Origin: Biostraticola tofi | GTDB taxonomy: Bacteria; Pseudomonadota; Gammaproteobacteria; Enterobacterales; Enterobacteriaceae | Assembly (NCBI RefSeq): GCF_004343195.1 | Contig: NZ_SMCR01000002.1 | Span: 424,390 to 488,389 of the forward strand | DNA length: 64,000 nt | Reading direction: 5' to 3' | Shown here: piece by piece, positions 47,268-57,281 of the stretch | Layout: each line of letters opens with the position of its first letter | Numbering within the stretch: position 1 is the stretch's first letter | Made by a program: the position numbers and the translations under genes | The notes under the pieces: model-generated | Seen by the model: the letters and a program-made list of their open reading frames with translations, nothing else | What the model was told of the DNA's origin: nothing | Database searches by the model: none

Positions 47268-48089
47268 ATGAGCATGAAACCAATTCGCATCGCGATTGCG
47301 GGCGCGGGCGGCCGCATGGGCCGGCAACTTATCCAGGCGACAGCCGAATCGGCTGAGGCGGTGCTGGGGGCGGCCCTCGAGCGTCCGGGTTCAAGCCTTA
47401 CCGGCACCGATGCCGGCGAGCTGGCCGGCATCGGCCGGTGCCACATCCTGGTGAGCGACAGTCTTGAAGCCATCAAGGACCAGTTTGATGTACTGGTTGA
47501 TTTCACCCGCCCAGAGGGCACCATTGCCTATCTGGACTTCTGCCGCCGCCACCATAAGGCGATGATAATCGGCACCACCGGCCTGGATGAGCAGCAAAAA
47601 CGGCATATTGCCGCCGCTTCTGAAGATATCGGTATCGTTTTTGCAGCCAACTTCAGTATTGGCGTCAACGTGTTGCTGCGACTGCTGGAAAAAACCGCCG
47701 CTGTTATGGGCGACTATTGTGATATAGAAATCGTCGAAGCCCACCATCGCCATAAAGTAGATGCCCCATCAGGCACCGCCTTGGCGATGGGCGAAGCCAT
47801 AGCCGGTGCGCTGGGAAAAAATCTGGATGACTGCGCGGTGTATGCCCGCGAAGGCCATACCGGCGAGCGCCAGCCCGGCACTATAGGTTTTGCTACCGTT
47901 CGTGCTGGGGATATTGTCGGTGAGCATACCGCAATGTTTGCTGATATCGGCGAGCGGCTGGAACTGACCCATAAAGCCTCCAGTCGCATGACATTTGCAA
48001 AAGGCGCCATACGCGCTGCTGTCTGGGTAAAGAGCCATGAAAAAGGGCTTTATGACATGAGCGATGTGCTGGATTTGCAACGTTTATAA
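47268..48089 (+). CDS. dapB: 4-hydroxy-tetrahydrodipicolinate reductase
   Basis: DapB makes tetrahydrodipicolinate for lysine and diaminopimelate synthesis. It has 273 aa, as in E. coli. NAD(P)-binding [14 protein letters not shown] (about residue 7), GTTGLDEQQ, and the substrate motif [20 protein letters not shown] are intact. The start ATG follows GAGAGATATT. It is separated from the upstream divergent lactonase gene by 267 bp. Confidence 0.98.
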   Translation: MSMKPIRIAIAGAGGRMGRQLIQATAESAEAVLGAALERPGSSLTGTDAGELAGIGRCHILVSDSLEAIKDQFDVLVDFTRPEGTIAYLDFCRRHHKAMIIGTTGLDEQQKRHIAAASEDIGIVFAANFSIGVNVLLRLLEKTAAVMGDYCDIEIVEAHHRHKVDAPSGTALAMGEAIAGALGKNLDDCAVYAREGHTGERQPGTIGFATVRAGDIVGEHTAMFADIGERLELTHKASSRMTFAKGAIRAAVWVKSHEKGLYDMSDVLDLQRL

Positions 48090-48552
48090 ATTTTCACATC
48101 ACGTTTTGAAAAATATTCTTTATAACTTGTTGATATTAAGGTGTGAATATAGGCGATTTTTATTTAGTGCAAAAATGAGCATTTAGCCGTGTTCATTGCT
48201 ATAAGTAGCCAATAATCCATAAATTCTTCTTATTTTCCCACCATTTTAGCCCTGATCTGTAGGGTATGGGGCAAAATCAGGTTGCTTGAGCTGTAAAGTT
48301 CGCTAACTGGTATAGCAAACGATTAGCTGGCCCATTTTTCGGCGGTTTTTGGCCGGCTCAGCGGGATGAACGGTTAAAAGCGTTATAATATGATAAAAAA
48401 AAGGCTACTGGGGTGGACAAGTGTGCAACTCATCATTAAAATGCGCCCAATTTGCCAAAATTCTACCTTGAAGGTGTTTTTTGCGTTGATTTAGATCGTT
48501 AAATCTGAATTAATATGCAAATATCTTGACTGAATATTCCTTGGAGGGTGTT
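48090..48552. other. carAB control region
   Basis: The 463-bp space between dapB and carA contains no gene. Its 3' end carries two ARG boxes over the proximal promoter. The rest is AT-rich, as the long E. coli carAB control region with its pyrimidine-controlled distal promoter; I could not locate that promoter with confidence. Confidence 0.6.
48504..48542 (+). promoter_or_regulatory. Two ARG boxes (ArgR operator) upstream of carA
   Basis: TCTGAATTAATATGCAAA (48504-48521) and CTTGACTGAATATTCCTT (48525-48542) match the ArgR box pattern and nearly match the E. coli carAB operator. They end just before the carA ribosome binding site, so ArgR should repress the arginine-controlled proximal promoter. 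Confidence 0.85.
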
Positions 48553-49701
48553 TTGATAAAGTCAGCGTTATTGGTTCTGGAAGACGGAACCCAATTCCAC
48601 GGTCGGGCCATCGGGGCAACAGGAACGGCAGTGGGGGAAGTGGTCTTCAATACGTCGATGACCGGTTATCAAGAAATCCTTACTGATCCTTCCTATTCCC
48701 GCCAAATCGTTACTCTTACCTATCCTCATATCGGCAATGTCGGCACCAATCCAGCAGATGAAGAATCCTCCCAGGTACAGGCCGCCGGCCTGGTCATTCG
48801 CGATCTGCCCCTGCTGGCCAGCAATTATCGCAGCACCGGCTCCCTGGCAGATTACCTCAAGGCCAGCAATGTGGTCGGCATAGCCGACATCGATACGCGG
48901 AAACTGACGCGCCTGCTGCGGGAAAAGGGCGCCCAGAACGGCTGCATCATCGCCGGCGATGCTCCTGACGCGGCGTTGGCGCTGCAAAAAGCTCGCCAGT
49001 TCCCGGGTCTCAAGGGGATGGACCTGGCCAAAGAAGTCAGCACCGCTGAACAGTACAGTTGGACCCAGGGCAGTTGGACGCTGGAAAATGAACTGGCCGA
49101 GCCGGTGGATGCCGCACTGCTGCCCTACCATGTGGTCGCCTATGATTATGGGATCAAGCGCAACATCATGCGCATGCTGGTAGACCGCGGCTGCCGCCTG
49201 ACGGTAGTGCCGGCCCAGACGCCTGCCGCCGCCGTACTGGCGATGAATCCGGACGGCGTGTTCCTGGCCAACGGCCCAGGCGACCCGGAGCCTTGTGATT
49301 ATGCGATCACCGCCATCCGGGAAATCCTCGCCACCGCTACCCCGGTATTCGGCATTTGCCTGGGACACCAGCTACTGGCCCTCGCCAGCGGCGCCAGGAC
49401 GGTCAAAATGAAGTTTGGTCATCATGGCGGTAACCATCCGGTGAAGGATCTGGATGCCGGCCGGGTGATGATCACGGCTCAGAACCATGGCTTTGCGGTT
49501 GATGAAACCACGCTGCCCGCCACCCTGCGGGTAACCCACACTTCCTTGTTTGATGGCTCTTTGCAGGGCATTCACCGTACCGATAAGGCGGCGTTCAGTT
49601 TCCAGGGGCATCCGGAAGCCAGCCCCGGCCCCCATGATGCAGCGCCGTTGTTCGATCACTTTATCGAACTGATCAAGTCATACCGTTCTCAGGCAAAATA
49701 A
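48553..49701 (+). CDS. carA: Carbamoyl phosphate synthase, small (glutaminase) subunit
   Basis: CarA hydrolyses glutamine and passes ammonia to CarB. A TTG start at 48553, five nt after GGAGGG, gives [18 protein letters not shown] (read as Met first) and 382 aa, the E. coli length and the same rare UUG start. A frame from 48526 is longer but has no ribosome binding site. The class I amidotransferase triad Cys-His-Glu is in [12 protein letters not shown], and [13 protein letters not shown]. Cotranscribed with carB. Confidence 0.97.
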   Translation: MIKSALLVLEDGTQFHGRAIGATGTAVGEVVFNTSMTGYQEILTDPSYSRQIVTLTYPHIGNVGTNPADEESSQVQAAGLVIRDLPLLASNYRSTGSLADYLKASNVVGIADIDTRKLTRLLREKGAQNGCIIAGDAPDAALALQKARQFPGLKGMDLAKEVSTAEQYSWTQGSWTLENELAEPVDAALLPYHVVAYDYGIKRNIMRMLVDRGCRLTVVPAQTPAAAVLAMNPDGVFLANGPGDPEPCDYAITAIREILATATPVFGICLGHQLLALASGARTVKMKFGHHGGNHPVKDLDAGRVMITAQNHGFAVDETTLPATLRVTHTSLFDGSLQGIHRTDKAAFSFQGHPEASPGPHDAAPLFDHFIELIKSYRSQAK

Positions 49702-49714
49702 TCAGGAGTAAAGA

Positions 49715-52700
49715 ATGCCAAAACGTACCGATATAAAAAGTATCCTGATTCTGGGTGCCGGCCCTATCGTCATCGGCCAGGCCTGCGAGTTTGACTACTC
49801 AGGCGCACAAGCCTGTAAAGCGCTGCGCGAAGAGGGCTACCGGGTTATTCTGGTTAACTCCAACCCGGCAACCATCATGACTGACCCTGAGATGGCCGAT
49901 GCAACCTATATTGAGCCCATCCATTGGGAAGTGGTGCGCAAGATCATCGAAAAAGAGCGGCCCGATGCAGTGCTGCCGACCATGGGTGGCCAGACAGCGC
50001 TTAACTGCGCGTTGGAACTCGAACGCCACGGCGTTCTGGCGGAGTTCGGCGTTACCATGATAGGTGCCACCGCGGACGCCATCGATAAAGCCGAAGATCG
50101 CCAGCGTTTTGACAAGGCGATGAAGAAAATCGGCCTGGACACCGCCCGCTCCGGTATTGCTCATAATATGGAGGAAGCGCTGGCGGTCGCCGCTGATGTT
50201 GGCTTTCCCTGCATCATTCGCCCCTCTTTCACCATGGGGGGATCTGGCGGCGGCATTGCCTATAACCGCGAAGAATTTGAAGAAATCTGTGAGCGTGGCC
50301 TGGATCTGTCGCCGACCAAAGAACTGCTGATCGATGAGTCACTGATTGGCTGGAAAGAGTATGAAATGGAGGTGGTGCGCGATAAAAATGATAACTGCAT
50401 CATCGTCTGTTCGATCGAAAACTTTGACGCCATGGGGATCCATACCGGCGATTCGATAACGGTCGCGCCGGCCCAGACCCTGACCGATAAGGAATATCAG
50501 ATCATGCGTAACGCCTCGATGGCGGTGCTGCGTGAGATAGGCGTTGAAACCGGCGGCTCGAACGTGCAGTTCTCGGTCAACCCGAAAAACGGCCGTCTTA
50601 TCATTATCGAAATGAACCCGCGGGTATCGCGTTCTTCGGCGCTGGCCTCCAAAGCGACCGGCTTCCCGATAGCCAAGGTGGCCGCCAAGCTGGCGGTGGG
50701 TTACACCCTTGATGAACTGATGAATGATATCACCGGCGGAAGGACCCCGGCGTCGTTCGAGCCTTCTATCGACTATGTGGTTACCAAGATACCCCGCTTC
50801 AATTTCGAAAAATTTGCCGGCGCCAACGACCGTCTGACCACGCAGATGAAATCGGTGGGCGAAGTGATGGCCATTGGCCGTACCCAGCAGGAGTCGCTGC
50901 AAAAAGCGCTGCGCGGACTGGAAGTCGGCGCCACCGGCTTTGACCCGCAAGTCAGCCAGGACGATCCTGAGGCGCTGACCAAAATCCGCCGCGAGCTGAA
51001 AGACGCCGGCGGCGATCGTATCTGGTATATCGCCGATGCCTTCAGGGCCGGGCTGTCGGTGGATGGCGTCTTCAACCTGACTAACGTCGACCGCTGGTTC
51101 CTGGTGCAGATTAAAGAATTGGTGAAACTGGAGGCCCAGGTAGCTGAGGGCGGCATCACCGCCCTGGACGCCGAGTTCCTGCGCCAGCTCAAGCGCAAGG
51201 GGTTCGCCGACGCCAGGCTGGCGACGCTGGCCGGGGTGGCTGAAAACGAGATCCGCAAGCTGCGTGAGAACTTTAACCTGCATCCGGTCTACAAGCGGGT
51301 GGATACCTGTGCGGCGGAATTTGCCACTGATACCGCCTATATGTACTCGACCTATGATGAAGAATGTGAGTCAAATCCTCATCAGGACAAAGAGAAAATC
51401 ATGGTGCTGGGCGGCGGTCCTAACCGGATTGGCCAGGGTATCGAGTTTGATTACTGTTGTGTCCATGCCTCCCTGGCGCTGCGCGAAGACGGCTACGAGA
51501 CCATTATGGTCAACTGCAATCCGGAAACCGTTTCTACCGATTATGACACCTCCGATCGGCTGTATTTCGAACCGGTAACGCTTGAAGATGTACTGGAAAT
51601 CGTGCGTATCGAGAAGCCCAAGGGCGTCATTGTCCAATACGGCGGCCAGACGCCGCTGAAACTGGCACGGGCGCTTGAAGCCGCCGGCGTGCCGATCATC
51701 GGCACCAGTCCGGATGCCATCGACCGGGCAGAAGACCGGGAACGCTTCCAGCAGGCGGTCGAACGCCTGGGGCTGAAACAACCGGCCAACGCCACGGTAT
51801 CGACTATCGACCACGCGGTGGAAAAAGCCGCCACCATCGGCTACCCGCTGGTAGTGCGTCCCTCATACGTGTTGGGCGGCCGGGCAATGGAAATCGTTTA
51901 CGATGAGGTGGATCTGCTGCGCTACTTCCAGCATGCCGTCAGCGTGTCAAATGATGCGCCAGTGTTGCTGGATCGCTTCCTGGATGACGCGGTAGAAGTC
52001 GATGTGGATGCCATCTGCGATGGCGAAAGGGTGCTTATCGGCGGCATCATGGAGCATATAGAACAGGCAGGCGTCCATTCAGGCGATTCGGCCTGCTCGC
52101 TGCCGGCCTACACCCTCAGCCAGGAAATTCAGGATGTCATGCGCCAGCAGGTCGAGAAACTGGCGTTTGAACTGCAGGTGCGGGGCCTGATGAACGTGCA
52201 ATTTGCGGTCAAGGACAATGAGGTCTATCTGATCGAGGTTAACCCCCGTGCGGCGCGGACCGTACCGTTCGTTTCCAAAGCCACCGGCGTGCCGCTGGCC
52301 AAGGTGGCGGCCCGGGTAATGGCCGGGCAGTCGTTGACGCAGCAGGGGATGCTGACAGAAGTCATCCCGCCGTATTATTCAGTCAAGGAAGTGGTGCTGC
52401 CGTTTAATAAATTTCCCGGCGTCGATCCGATCCTCGGGCCTGAAATGCGCTCAACCGGCGAGGTTATGGGCGTCGGCAGGACCTTCGCCGAAGCGTTTGC
52501 CAAGGCGATGCTTGGCAGTCAGTCGCAAATGAAGAAAAGCGGCCGGGCGTTGCTGTCGGTACGCGCCGGCGATAAACACCGGGTCGTCGATCTGGCGGCC
52601 AAGCTGCTCAAGCATGGTTTTGAACTGGATGCGACCCACGGTACCGCCGTGATACTGGGCGAAGCGGGCATCAACCCGCGACTGGTCAATAAAGTGCATG

Positions 52701-52942
52701 AAGGCCGCCCGCATATCCAGGATCGCATCAAGAACGGCGAATACACCTATATCGTCAATACCACCGCCGGCCGTCAGGCGATTGAAGACTCCAAGCTGAT
52801 TCGCCGCAGTGCGCTGCAGTATAAAGTGCACTACGACACCACGCTTAACGGCGGCTTTGCCACTGCGATGTCGTTAACCGCCGATGCAACCGCCCAGGTG
52901 ATTTCGGTGCAGGAACTGCATCAGCAGTTGAAAGGCGACTGA
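49715..52942 (+). CDS. carB: Carbamoyl phosphate synthase, large subunit
   Basis: CarB makes carbamoyl phosphate from bicarbonate, ammonia and two ATP for arginine and pyrimidine synthesis. It has 1075 aa (E. coli 1073). Two homologous ATP-grasp halves are evident ([17 protein letters not shown] near residue 15 and [16 protein letters not shown] near residue 565), followed by the C-terminal allosteric domain (about 935-1075) binding UMP and ornithine. It begins 13 nt after carA. Confidence 0.99.
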   Translation: MPKRTDIKSILILGAGPIVIGQACEFDYSGAQACKALREEGYRVILVNSNPATIMTDPEMADATYIEPIHWEVVRKIIEKERPDAVLPTMGGQTALNCALELERHGVLAEFGVTMIGATADAIDKAEDRQRFDKAMKKIGLDTARSGIAHNMEEALAVAADVGFPCIIRPSFTMGGSGGGIAYNREEFEEICERGLDLSPTKELLIDESLIGWKEYEMEVVRDKNDNCIIVCSIENFDAMGIHTGDSITVAPAQTLTDKEYQIMRNASMAVLREIGVETGGSNVQFSVNPKNGRLIIIEMNPRVSRSSALASKATGFPIAKVAAKLAVGYTLDELMNDITGGRTPASFEPSIDYVVTKIPRFNFEKFAGANDRLTTQMKSVGEVMAIGRTQQESLQKALRGLEVGATGFDPQVSQDDPEALTKIRRELKDAGGDRIWYIADAFRAGLSVDGVFNLTNVDRWFLVQIKELVKLEAQVAEGGITALDAEFLRQLKRKGFADARLATLAGVAENEIRKLRENFNLHPVYKRVDTCAAEFATDTAYMYSTYDEECESNPHQDKEKIMVLGGGPNRIGQGIEFDYCCVHASLALREDGYETIMVNCNPETVSTDYDTSDRLYFEPVTLEDVLEIVRIEKPKGVIVQYGGQTPLKLARALEAAGVPIIGTSPDAIDRAEDRERFQQAVERLGLKQPANATVSTIDHAVEKAATIGYPLVVRPSYVLGGRAMEIVYDEVDLLRYFQHAVSVSNDAPVLLDRFLDDAVEVDVDAICDGERVLIGGIMEHIEQAGVHSGDSACSLPAYTLSQEIQDVMRQQVEKLAFELQVRGLMNVQFAVKDNEVYLIEVNPRAARTVPFVSKATGVPLAKVAARVMAGQSLTQQGMLTEVIPPYYSVKEVVLPFNKFPGVDPILGPEMRSTGEVMGVGRTFAEAFAKAMLGSQSQMKKSGRALLSVRAGDKHRVVDLAAKLLKHGFELDATHGTAVILGEAGINPRLVNKVHEGRPHIQDRIKNGEYTYIVNTTAGRQAIEDSKLIRRSALQYKVHYDTTLNGGFATAMSLTADATAQVISVQELHQQLKGD

Positions 52943-52955
52943 GTCCAGTGCGGTC

Positions 52956-52975
52956 GCCGGCCCTACGGGGCCGGC
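52956..52975 (+). terminator. First hairpin after carB
   Basis: GCCGGCCC pairs with GGGCCGGC (52956-52963 with 52968-52975, loop TACG), 13 nt after the carB stop. No T-run follows; the next hairpin provides it. Confidence 0.55.
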
Positions 52976-53011
52976 GTCGCATGACTTGACCGCTGTGGCC
53001 TGACTGCCGTG

Positions 53012-53037
53012 AAAGAGCATCGCCGATGCTCTTTTTT
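53012..53037 (+). terminator. Intrinsic terminator after carB
   Basis: AAAGAGCAT (53012-53020) pairs with ATGCTCTTT (53026-53034) and is followed by a run of T. It clearly terminates carAB. Confidence 0.88.
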
Positions 53038-53213
53038 TATGCGCTAAAACTGATCTGCCACAGGATTGCGTTTAGTGTATATAGCGATAATGCAGCGCGC
53101 TGACCGTCGCCGGTTGGCAGAAGAAATCATCGGCTGACGTAACATGATGTCACCGGTTGGCTGAAAATAATGTCGTCTGTTGTCGGACAATGACCATTTA
53201 CAGGCAGGTTTGT

Positions 53214-53996
53214 ATGACCAGCATCATGCCAAAGCAACGGCAACGGGATATCACCCGCCTTTGTATCGATTGCGCACTGCTGCTGCTGCAACACGGCGCG
53301 GAAAGCATGCTGGTGGAACAGCTTGCCACCCGGCTCGGCAAGGCCCTGGGCGTTGGCCGCGTGGAAAGTTCGATCTCTGCCAACGCGGTGGTATTGACCA
53401 CCATCGCCGATGGCTATTGCATGACATCAACGCGTAAAAACAACGATCGCGGCATTAACATGCACGTGGTGGTGCAAGTGCAGCATATTGTCATTATGGC
53501 AGAACATCGTTTGCTTGATGCCGGCGATGTGGCTAAACGTTTTGCCGCTATCAAACCGCTGCGCTATCCGCGCTGGCTGATGGTGACCATGGTCGGTCTA
53601 TCGTGCGGTTGCTTCAGCCGGCTTAACGGCGGCGACTGGCAGGCGTTTGTTATTACCTGCCTGGCCAGCGGGCTGGCGATGTACGTGCGACAGGTACTTA
53701 CCGGCCGCCATATGAATCCGCTGATTAACTTTTGCATCACCGCCTTTGTGGCAACCTCAGCCGCCGGCCTGCTGATGCGGGTGCCAGGGCTGTCGAGCGC
53801 TTCGCCGGTCGCGATGCCCGCCAGTGTGTTGCTGCTGGTGCCGGGCTTTCCGCTGATTAACGCAGTGGCGGATATGTTCAAGGGCCATGTGAATACCGGC
53901 CTGGCGCGCTGGACCATGGCCAGTCTGCTGACGCTCTCTACCTGTATCGGCATTGTGATGGCGATGTCCCTGTGGGGATTCGGGAGATGGTCATGA
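53214..53996 (+). CDS. yjjP: ThrE-type exporter subunit YjjP
   Basis: From ATG 53214, behind GGCAGG, the protein has 260 aa (E. coli YjjP 256). A cytoplasmic N-terminal half with [16 protein letters not shown] and [16 protein letters not shown] is followed by about five membrane helices ([34 protein letters not shown]). YjjP and YjjB form a split ThrE-family transporter reported to export succinate in relatives. The stop overlaps the yjjB start (ATGA). In E. coli this pair lies elsewhere, near dnaT; here it is between carB and folA. Confidence 0.95.
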   Translation: MTSIMPKQRQRDITRLCIDCALLLLQHGAESMLVEQLATRLGKALGVGRVESSISANAVVLTTIADGYCMTSTRKNNDRGINMHVVVQVQHIVIMAEHRLLDAGDVAKRFAAIKPLRYPRWLMVTMVGLSCGCFSRLNGGDWQAFVITCLASGLAMYVRQVLTGRHMNPLINFCITAFVATSAAGLLMRVPGLSSASPVAMPASVLLLVPGFPLINAVADMFKGHVNTGLARWTMASLLTLSTCIGIVMAMSLWGFGRWS

Positions 53997-54457
53997 ATCT
54001 GCTGTGGGCGCTGCTCGAAGATATGCTGCTGGCGGCAGTGCCGGCGCTAGGCTTTGCCATGGTGTTTAACGTGCCGGCCAGGGCGCTGCGCTATTGCGCC
54101 TTGCTGGGGGCGATCGGCCATGGCTCGCGGATGCTGATGATGCATTACGGACTGACCATCGAATGGGCCTCCCTGCTGGCATCGATTCTTATCGGCATCA
54201 TCGGTATCCATTGGTCACGCTGGCTGCTGGCGCACCCGAAGGTCTTCACGGTGGCGGCGGTGATCCCGATGTTTCCCGGTATTTCGGCCTACAGTGCGAT
54301 GATTTCCGCGGTTGAACTGTCCCATTTCGGCTACAGCGAACCGTTGATTGATACGCTGGTTACCCATTTTCTCAAGGCGGCGTTTATCGTTGGCGCTCTT
54401 TCCATAGGCCTGTCCCTGCCTGGGCTGTGGCTTTACCGCAAACGACCAGGCGTATAA
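53993..54457 (+). CDS. yjjB: ThrE-type exporter subunit YjjB
   Basis: ATG 53993 overlaps the yjjP stop as ATGA and follows GGGAG; the protein has 154 aa (E. coli 157). Four hydrophobic helices and the family motifs [28 protein letters not shown] and [20 protein letters not shown] are clear. It provides the second half of the ThrE fold. Further in-frame upstream starts at 53972 and 53987 are possible. Confidence 0.95.
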   Translation: MNLLWALLEDMLLAAVPALGFAMVFNVPARALRYCALLGAIGHGSRMLMMHYGLTIEWASLLASILIGIIGIHWSRWLLAHPKVFTVAAVIPMFPGISAYSAMISAVELSHFGYSEPLIDTLVTHFLKAAFIVGALSIGLSLPGLWLYRKRPGV

Positions 54458-54571
54458 GCCGGCGGCGATTAAGCGCTATCCGAAATTTGAGATGTCGGCC
54501 AGGTATCGCTATCGACGGCTGCGGGCACTTTCCGTATAGTGTCAGCAATTTTATTGCCTTTAAGGTTCCGT

Positions 54572-55054
54572 ATGATAATTAGTCTGATTGCCGCTCTGGC
54601 TGTTGACCGCGTGATCGGCATGGAAAACGCCATGCCCTGGCACCTGCCTGCCGATCTGGCCTGGTTCAAGCGCCTCACGCTGCAAAAGCCGGTGATAATG
54701 GGGAGAAGGACCTATGAATCTATCGGTAAGCCGCTGCCCGGGCGCCTCAATATCGTGATGAGCCGTCATCCGGGGACCGATGACCGGGTTACCTGGGTGA
54801 GTTCAGCCCAGGAAGCGCTGGACGCTGCCGGTAATGTCGAAGAAATTATGGTGATTGGCGGTGGCAAGATCTACCATGAATTCCTGCCTCGTGCCGGCAG
54901 ACTTTATCTGACGCACATTGATGCCGAAGTGGATGGCGATACCTGGTTCCCTGATTATGAACCCGACCAATGGCAGTCTACTTTCAGTGAATTCCATGAT
55001 GCTGATGATAAGAATACCCATAGCTTCTGTTTTGAAATCCTCGACCGCCGTTAA
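54572..55054 (+). CDS. folA: Dihydrofolate reductase
   Basis: FolA reduces dihydrofolate to tetrahydrofolate and is the trimethoprim target. From ATG 54572 ([21 protein letters not shown]) it has 160 aa (E. coli 159). The catalytic Asp is in [10 protein letters not shown] (position 28 here because of one extra residue at the N-terminus), and [18 protein letters not shown] and [13 protein letters not shown] bind NADPH. In E. coli it faces apaH directly; here phoX lies between. Confidence 0.98.
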   Translation: MIISLIAALAVDRVIGMENAMPWHLPADLAWFKRLTLQKPVIMGRRTYESIGKPLPGRLNIVMSRHPGTDDRVTWVSSAQEALDAAGNVEEIMVIGGGKIYHEFLPRAGRLYLTHIDAEVDGDTWFPDYEPDQWQSTFSEFHDADDKNTHSFCFEILDRR

Positions 55055-55062
55055 TCCTGCCC

Positions 55063-55081
55063 GGGCGCCCCAGCCGCGCCC
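55063..55081 (+). terminator. GC-rich hairpin after folA
   Basis: GGGCGC pairs with GCGCCC around CCCAGCC, 9 nt after the folA stop. No T-run follows, so the call is tentative. Confidence 0.35.
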
Positions 55082-55100
55082 GCCCGCGTAAACCGCATTT

Positions 55101-55134
55101 TTGTAACGCGGCTGTAACATACCCTGCTTATTCT
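55101..55134 (+). promoter_or_regulatory. Candidate Pho box and -10 of the phoX promoter
   Basis: TTGTAAC (55101-55107) and CTGTAAC (55112-55118) are two 7-bp repeats separated by 4 bp, the architecture of a PhoB-binding Pho box (CTGTCAY repeats). Exactly 10 bp downstream is TATTCT (55129-55134), a good -10, with no -35 match, as in PhoB-activated promoters. The start codon lies about 70 nt downstream. Confidence 0.65.
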
Positions 55135-55206
55135 TGGTCCGATGAGGCGCCATCCCCCTAGAGGATGCGCTAATACCTTGGGACAAAAATAACAGGATAC
55201 TCATAT

Positions 55207-57105
55207 ATGACTCGCAAACCTGACACCTTGAATGCCGATCGTTTACGGGACCCGGGCCGCCGGAAATTGCTGGGCAATGCTGGCGCTGTCGGCCTGGCCG
55301 GATTTTTGGGCGGTGGCATCTGGAACCTGTCGGCAACCGCTGATGCGGCGACGTTGCCCGCCAACACCCGCGGACTGCTGGGGTTTAGTCCCATCGCTGC
55401 CTCTGGCGAAGATACCATCACTTTACCGCCAGGGTATCAGGCGGATATTCTTATTTCCTGGGGCGATCCGCTGTTTGCCGATGCACCGGCTTTTGATCCA
55501 CAGGGAAACAACAGCGCCGACGATCAGCTAAAGCAATTCGGCGACAACAATGACGGTATGAGTTATTTTCCGATTGATGAAAATCGCGGCGTAATGGCTA
55601 TCAATAACGAATACGTCAACGAGAAATATTTGTTTGCCCATGGCGGTAGTCGGGCACTGAACCTTGGGGAGGTGCGCAAATCCCAGGCAGCCCATGGGGT
55701 ATCGGTATTCGAGATACGCCGTACCGCCGCAGGCAAGCCATGGCAGGTTGTCAAAGATGCCCGTTATAATCGCCGTATTACTGCCCTGACTGAAATGCGT
55801 TTCAGCGGCCCGGCTGCCGGCCATGCTCAACTGCAGACCGCGGCCGATCCGGCGGGATTGAAGGTGCTGGGCACCTTTGGCAACTGCGCCAACGGCAAAA
55901 CGCCCTGGGGCACTTATCTGACCTGCGAAGAGAATTTCGACACCTATTTTGGTGCCAGTGACGCCGGCTATAAAGTTACCCCGGAGCAGGCGCTGTACAG
56001 CCTTAATGTGAAAGAGCCTGAGCGCAACTGGGCCGATTTTGACCCGCGGTTTGATCTTAGCAAAAATCCTAACGAGTTTAACCGCTTTGGCTGGATAGTC
56101 GAAATCGACCCGCTGAACCCTGCGTCAGTTCCGGTGAAACGCACTGCCCTGGGTCGATTCAAGCATGAGAATGCTGCGGTCACTATCGCTAAAAATGGCC
56201 ATTTAGTGGTCTATATGGGCGATGACGAAGTGGGTGAGTACATTTATAAATTTGTCTCAGCCGAACGGGTGGATGAGAGCAATCCGGCCAAAAATGGTCA
56301 GCTGCTCGATAATGGCACGCTGTATGTGGCGCGCTTTGACAGCAATACTGACGGGGTACCCTTGAAGGGCACCGGCCAGTGGCTGCCGCTGGTGTGGGGG
56401 CAGAATGGGCTGACCAAGGAAAACGGCTTCGCCAGCCAGGCGGATATTTGCCTGTTTACCCGCAAGGCCGCCACCCAAGTCGGCGCTACCAAGATGGATC
56501 GTCCTGAATGGATTGCCGTTAATCCACACGATGGCAGGGCTTACTGCACCCTGACCAACAACAATAAGCGCGGCAATGAAGCGATGCCGCTTAACGCGGC
56601 CAACCCGCGGCCGAAAAACCTCTACGGACAAATCATCCGCTGGGATGAAGGCGGCGATGCCGCCGCCACCACCTTCGGCTGGGACATGTACGCGCTGTGC
56701 GGCAATCCGATTGCCCATCCTGAAGGGGTTTATCGCGGCAGCCCTAACATCACTGCCGAAAATACCTTTAACAGCCCGGACGGCCTGGGTTTTGATCGGG
56801 ACGGCCGGCTGTGGATCCTGACGGATGGAAAATACACCAATGAAGGCGAGTATGCCGGCCAAGGCAATAATCAGATGTTGGTGGGCTGCCCGACCAGCGG
56901 TGAGATCCGCCGCTTTATGGTGGGGCCCAAATCCTGTGAACTGACCGGTATCACCTTTACGCCGGATTACCGTACGCTATTTGTTAATGTGCAGCATCCC
57001 GGGGAAGAGGGCGACTCCCATTTTCCCAACAACAGCCCGCGGCCGCGTTCTTCGGTGGTAATGATCACTCGTACCGATGGTGGCGTGGTCGGCGCACCGT
57101 CCTGA
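55207..57105 (+). CDS. phoX: PhoX-family alkaline phosphatase (Tat-exported)
   Basis: The 632-aa protein starts with a twin-arginine signal (PGRRKLLGNAGAVGLAGFLGG, about residues 16-37) and contains the PhoX/DUF839 hallmarks NDGMSYFPI, GNCANGKTPWGTYLTCEENFD, VVYMGDDEVGEYIYKF, GATKMDRPEWIAVNPHDGRAYCTLTNN and NSPDGLGFDRDGRLWI. PhoX is a calcium/iron-dependent periplasmic phosphomonoesterase for phosphate scavenging. It is inserted between folA and apaH and preceded by a candidate Pho box, so it is likely induced by phosphate starvation. Exact substrate range is inferred from the family. Confidence 0.93.
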   Translation: MTRKPDTLNADRLRDPGRRKLLGNAGAVGLAGFLGGGIWNLSATADAATLPANTRGLLGFSPIAASGEDTITLPPGYQADILISWGDPLFADAPAFDPQGNNSADDQLKQFGDNNDGMSYFPIDENRGVMAINNEYVNEKYLFAHGGSRALNLGEVRKSQAAHGVSVFEIRRTAAGKPWQVVKDARYNRRITALTEMRFSGPAAGHAQLQTAADPAGLKVLGTFGNCANGKTPWGTYLTCEENFDTYFGASDAGYKVTPEQALYSLNVKEPERNWADFDPRFDLSKNPNEFNRFGWIVEIDPLNPASVPVKRTALGRFKHENAAVTIAKNGHLVVYMGDDEVGEYIYKFVSAERVDESNPAKNGQLLDNGTLYVARFDSNTDGVPLKGTGQWLPLVWGQNGLTKENGFASQADICLFTRKAATQVGATKMDRPEWIAVNPHDGRAYCTLTNNNKRGNEAMPLNAANPRPKNLYGQIIRWDEGGDAAATTFGWDMYALCGNPIAHPEGVYRGSPNITAENTFNSPDGLGFDRDGRLWILTDGKYTNEGEYAGQGNNQMLVGCPTSGEIRRFMVGPKSCELTGITFTPDYRTLFVNVQHPGEEGDSHFPNNSPRPRSSVVMITRTDGGVVGAPS

Positions 57106-57112
57106 GCAGCTG

Positions 57113-57132
57113 ACCGCTAAGGGGTTAGCGGT
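57113..57132 (+). terminator. Hairpin after phoX
   Basis: ACCGCTAA (57113-57120) pairs perfectly with TTAGCGGT (57125-57132) around GGGG, 7 nt after the phoX stop. Confidence 0.55.
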
Positions 57133-57200
57133 AGCCGGACAGCGTATGCCGCAATAGACGGGCAGCGTACCCCGCAGTAGCCGGTCAGCATACCGGCAGA
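57133..57200. repeat. Three imperfect 23-bp tandem repeats
   Basis: Units 57133-57155, 57156-57178 and 57179-57200 share the pattern AG(C/A)CGG(A/G/T)CAGCxTAxxCCGCAxT. They sit directly after the phoX hairpin, between convergent phoX and apaH. Confidence 0.7.
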
Positions 57201-57235
57201 AAAAAGATGAGACGGGTTCAATGAAGTGAAAGCAG

Positions 57236-57258
57236 GCGGCCCGCATGGAGCGGGCCGC
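57236..57258. terminator. Terminator hairpin downstream of apaH
   Basis: GCGGCCCGC (57236-57244) pairs perfectly with GCGGGCCGC (57250-57258) around ATGGA, 24 nt beyond the apaH stop on the minus strand. A weak T-rich stretch (CTGCTTTCACTTC) follows in the minus direction. Confidence 0.6.
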
Positions 57259-57281
57259 TGTGCTGTGGATCAACCGGCGCT

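Noticed and set aside
50339-51283. 314-codon open frame antisense to carB
   Set aside because: Shadow of the GC-rich codon pattern of carB; composition rich in Arg/His/Gln typical of antisense frames.
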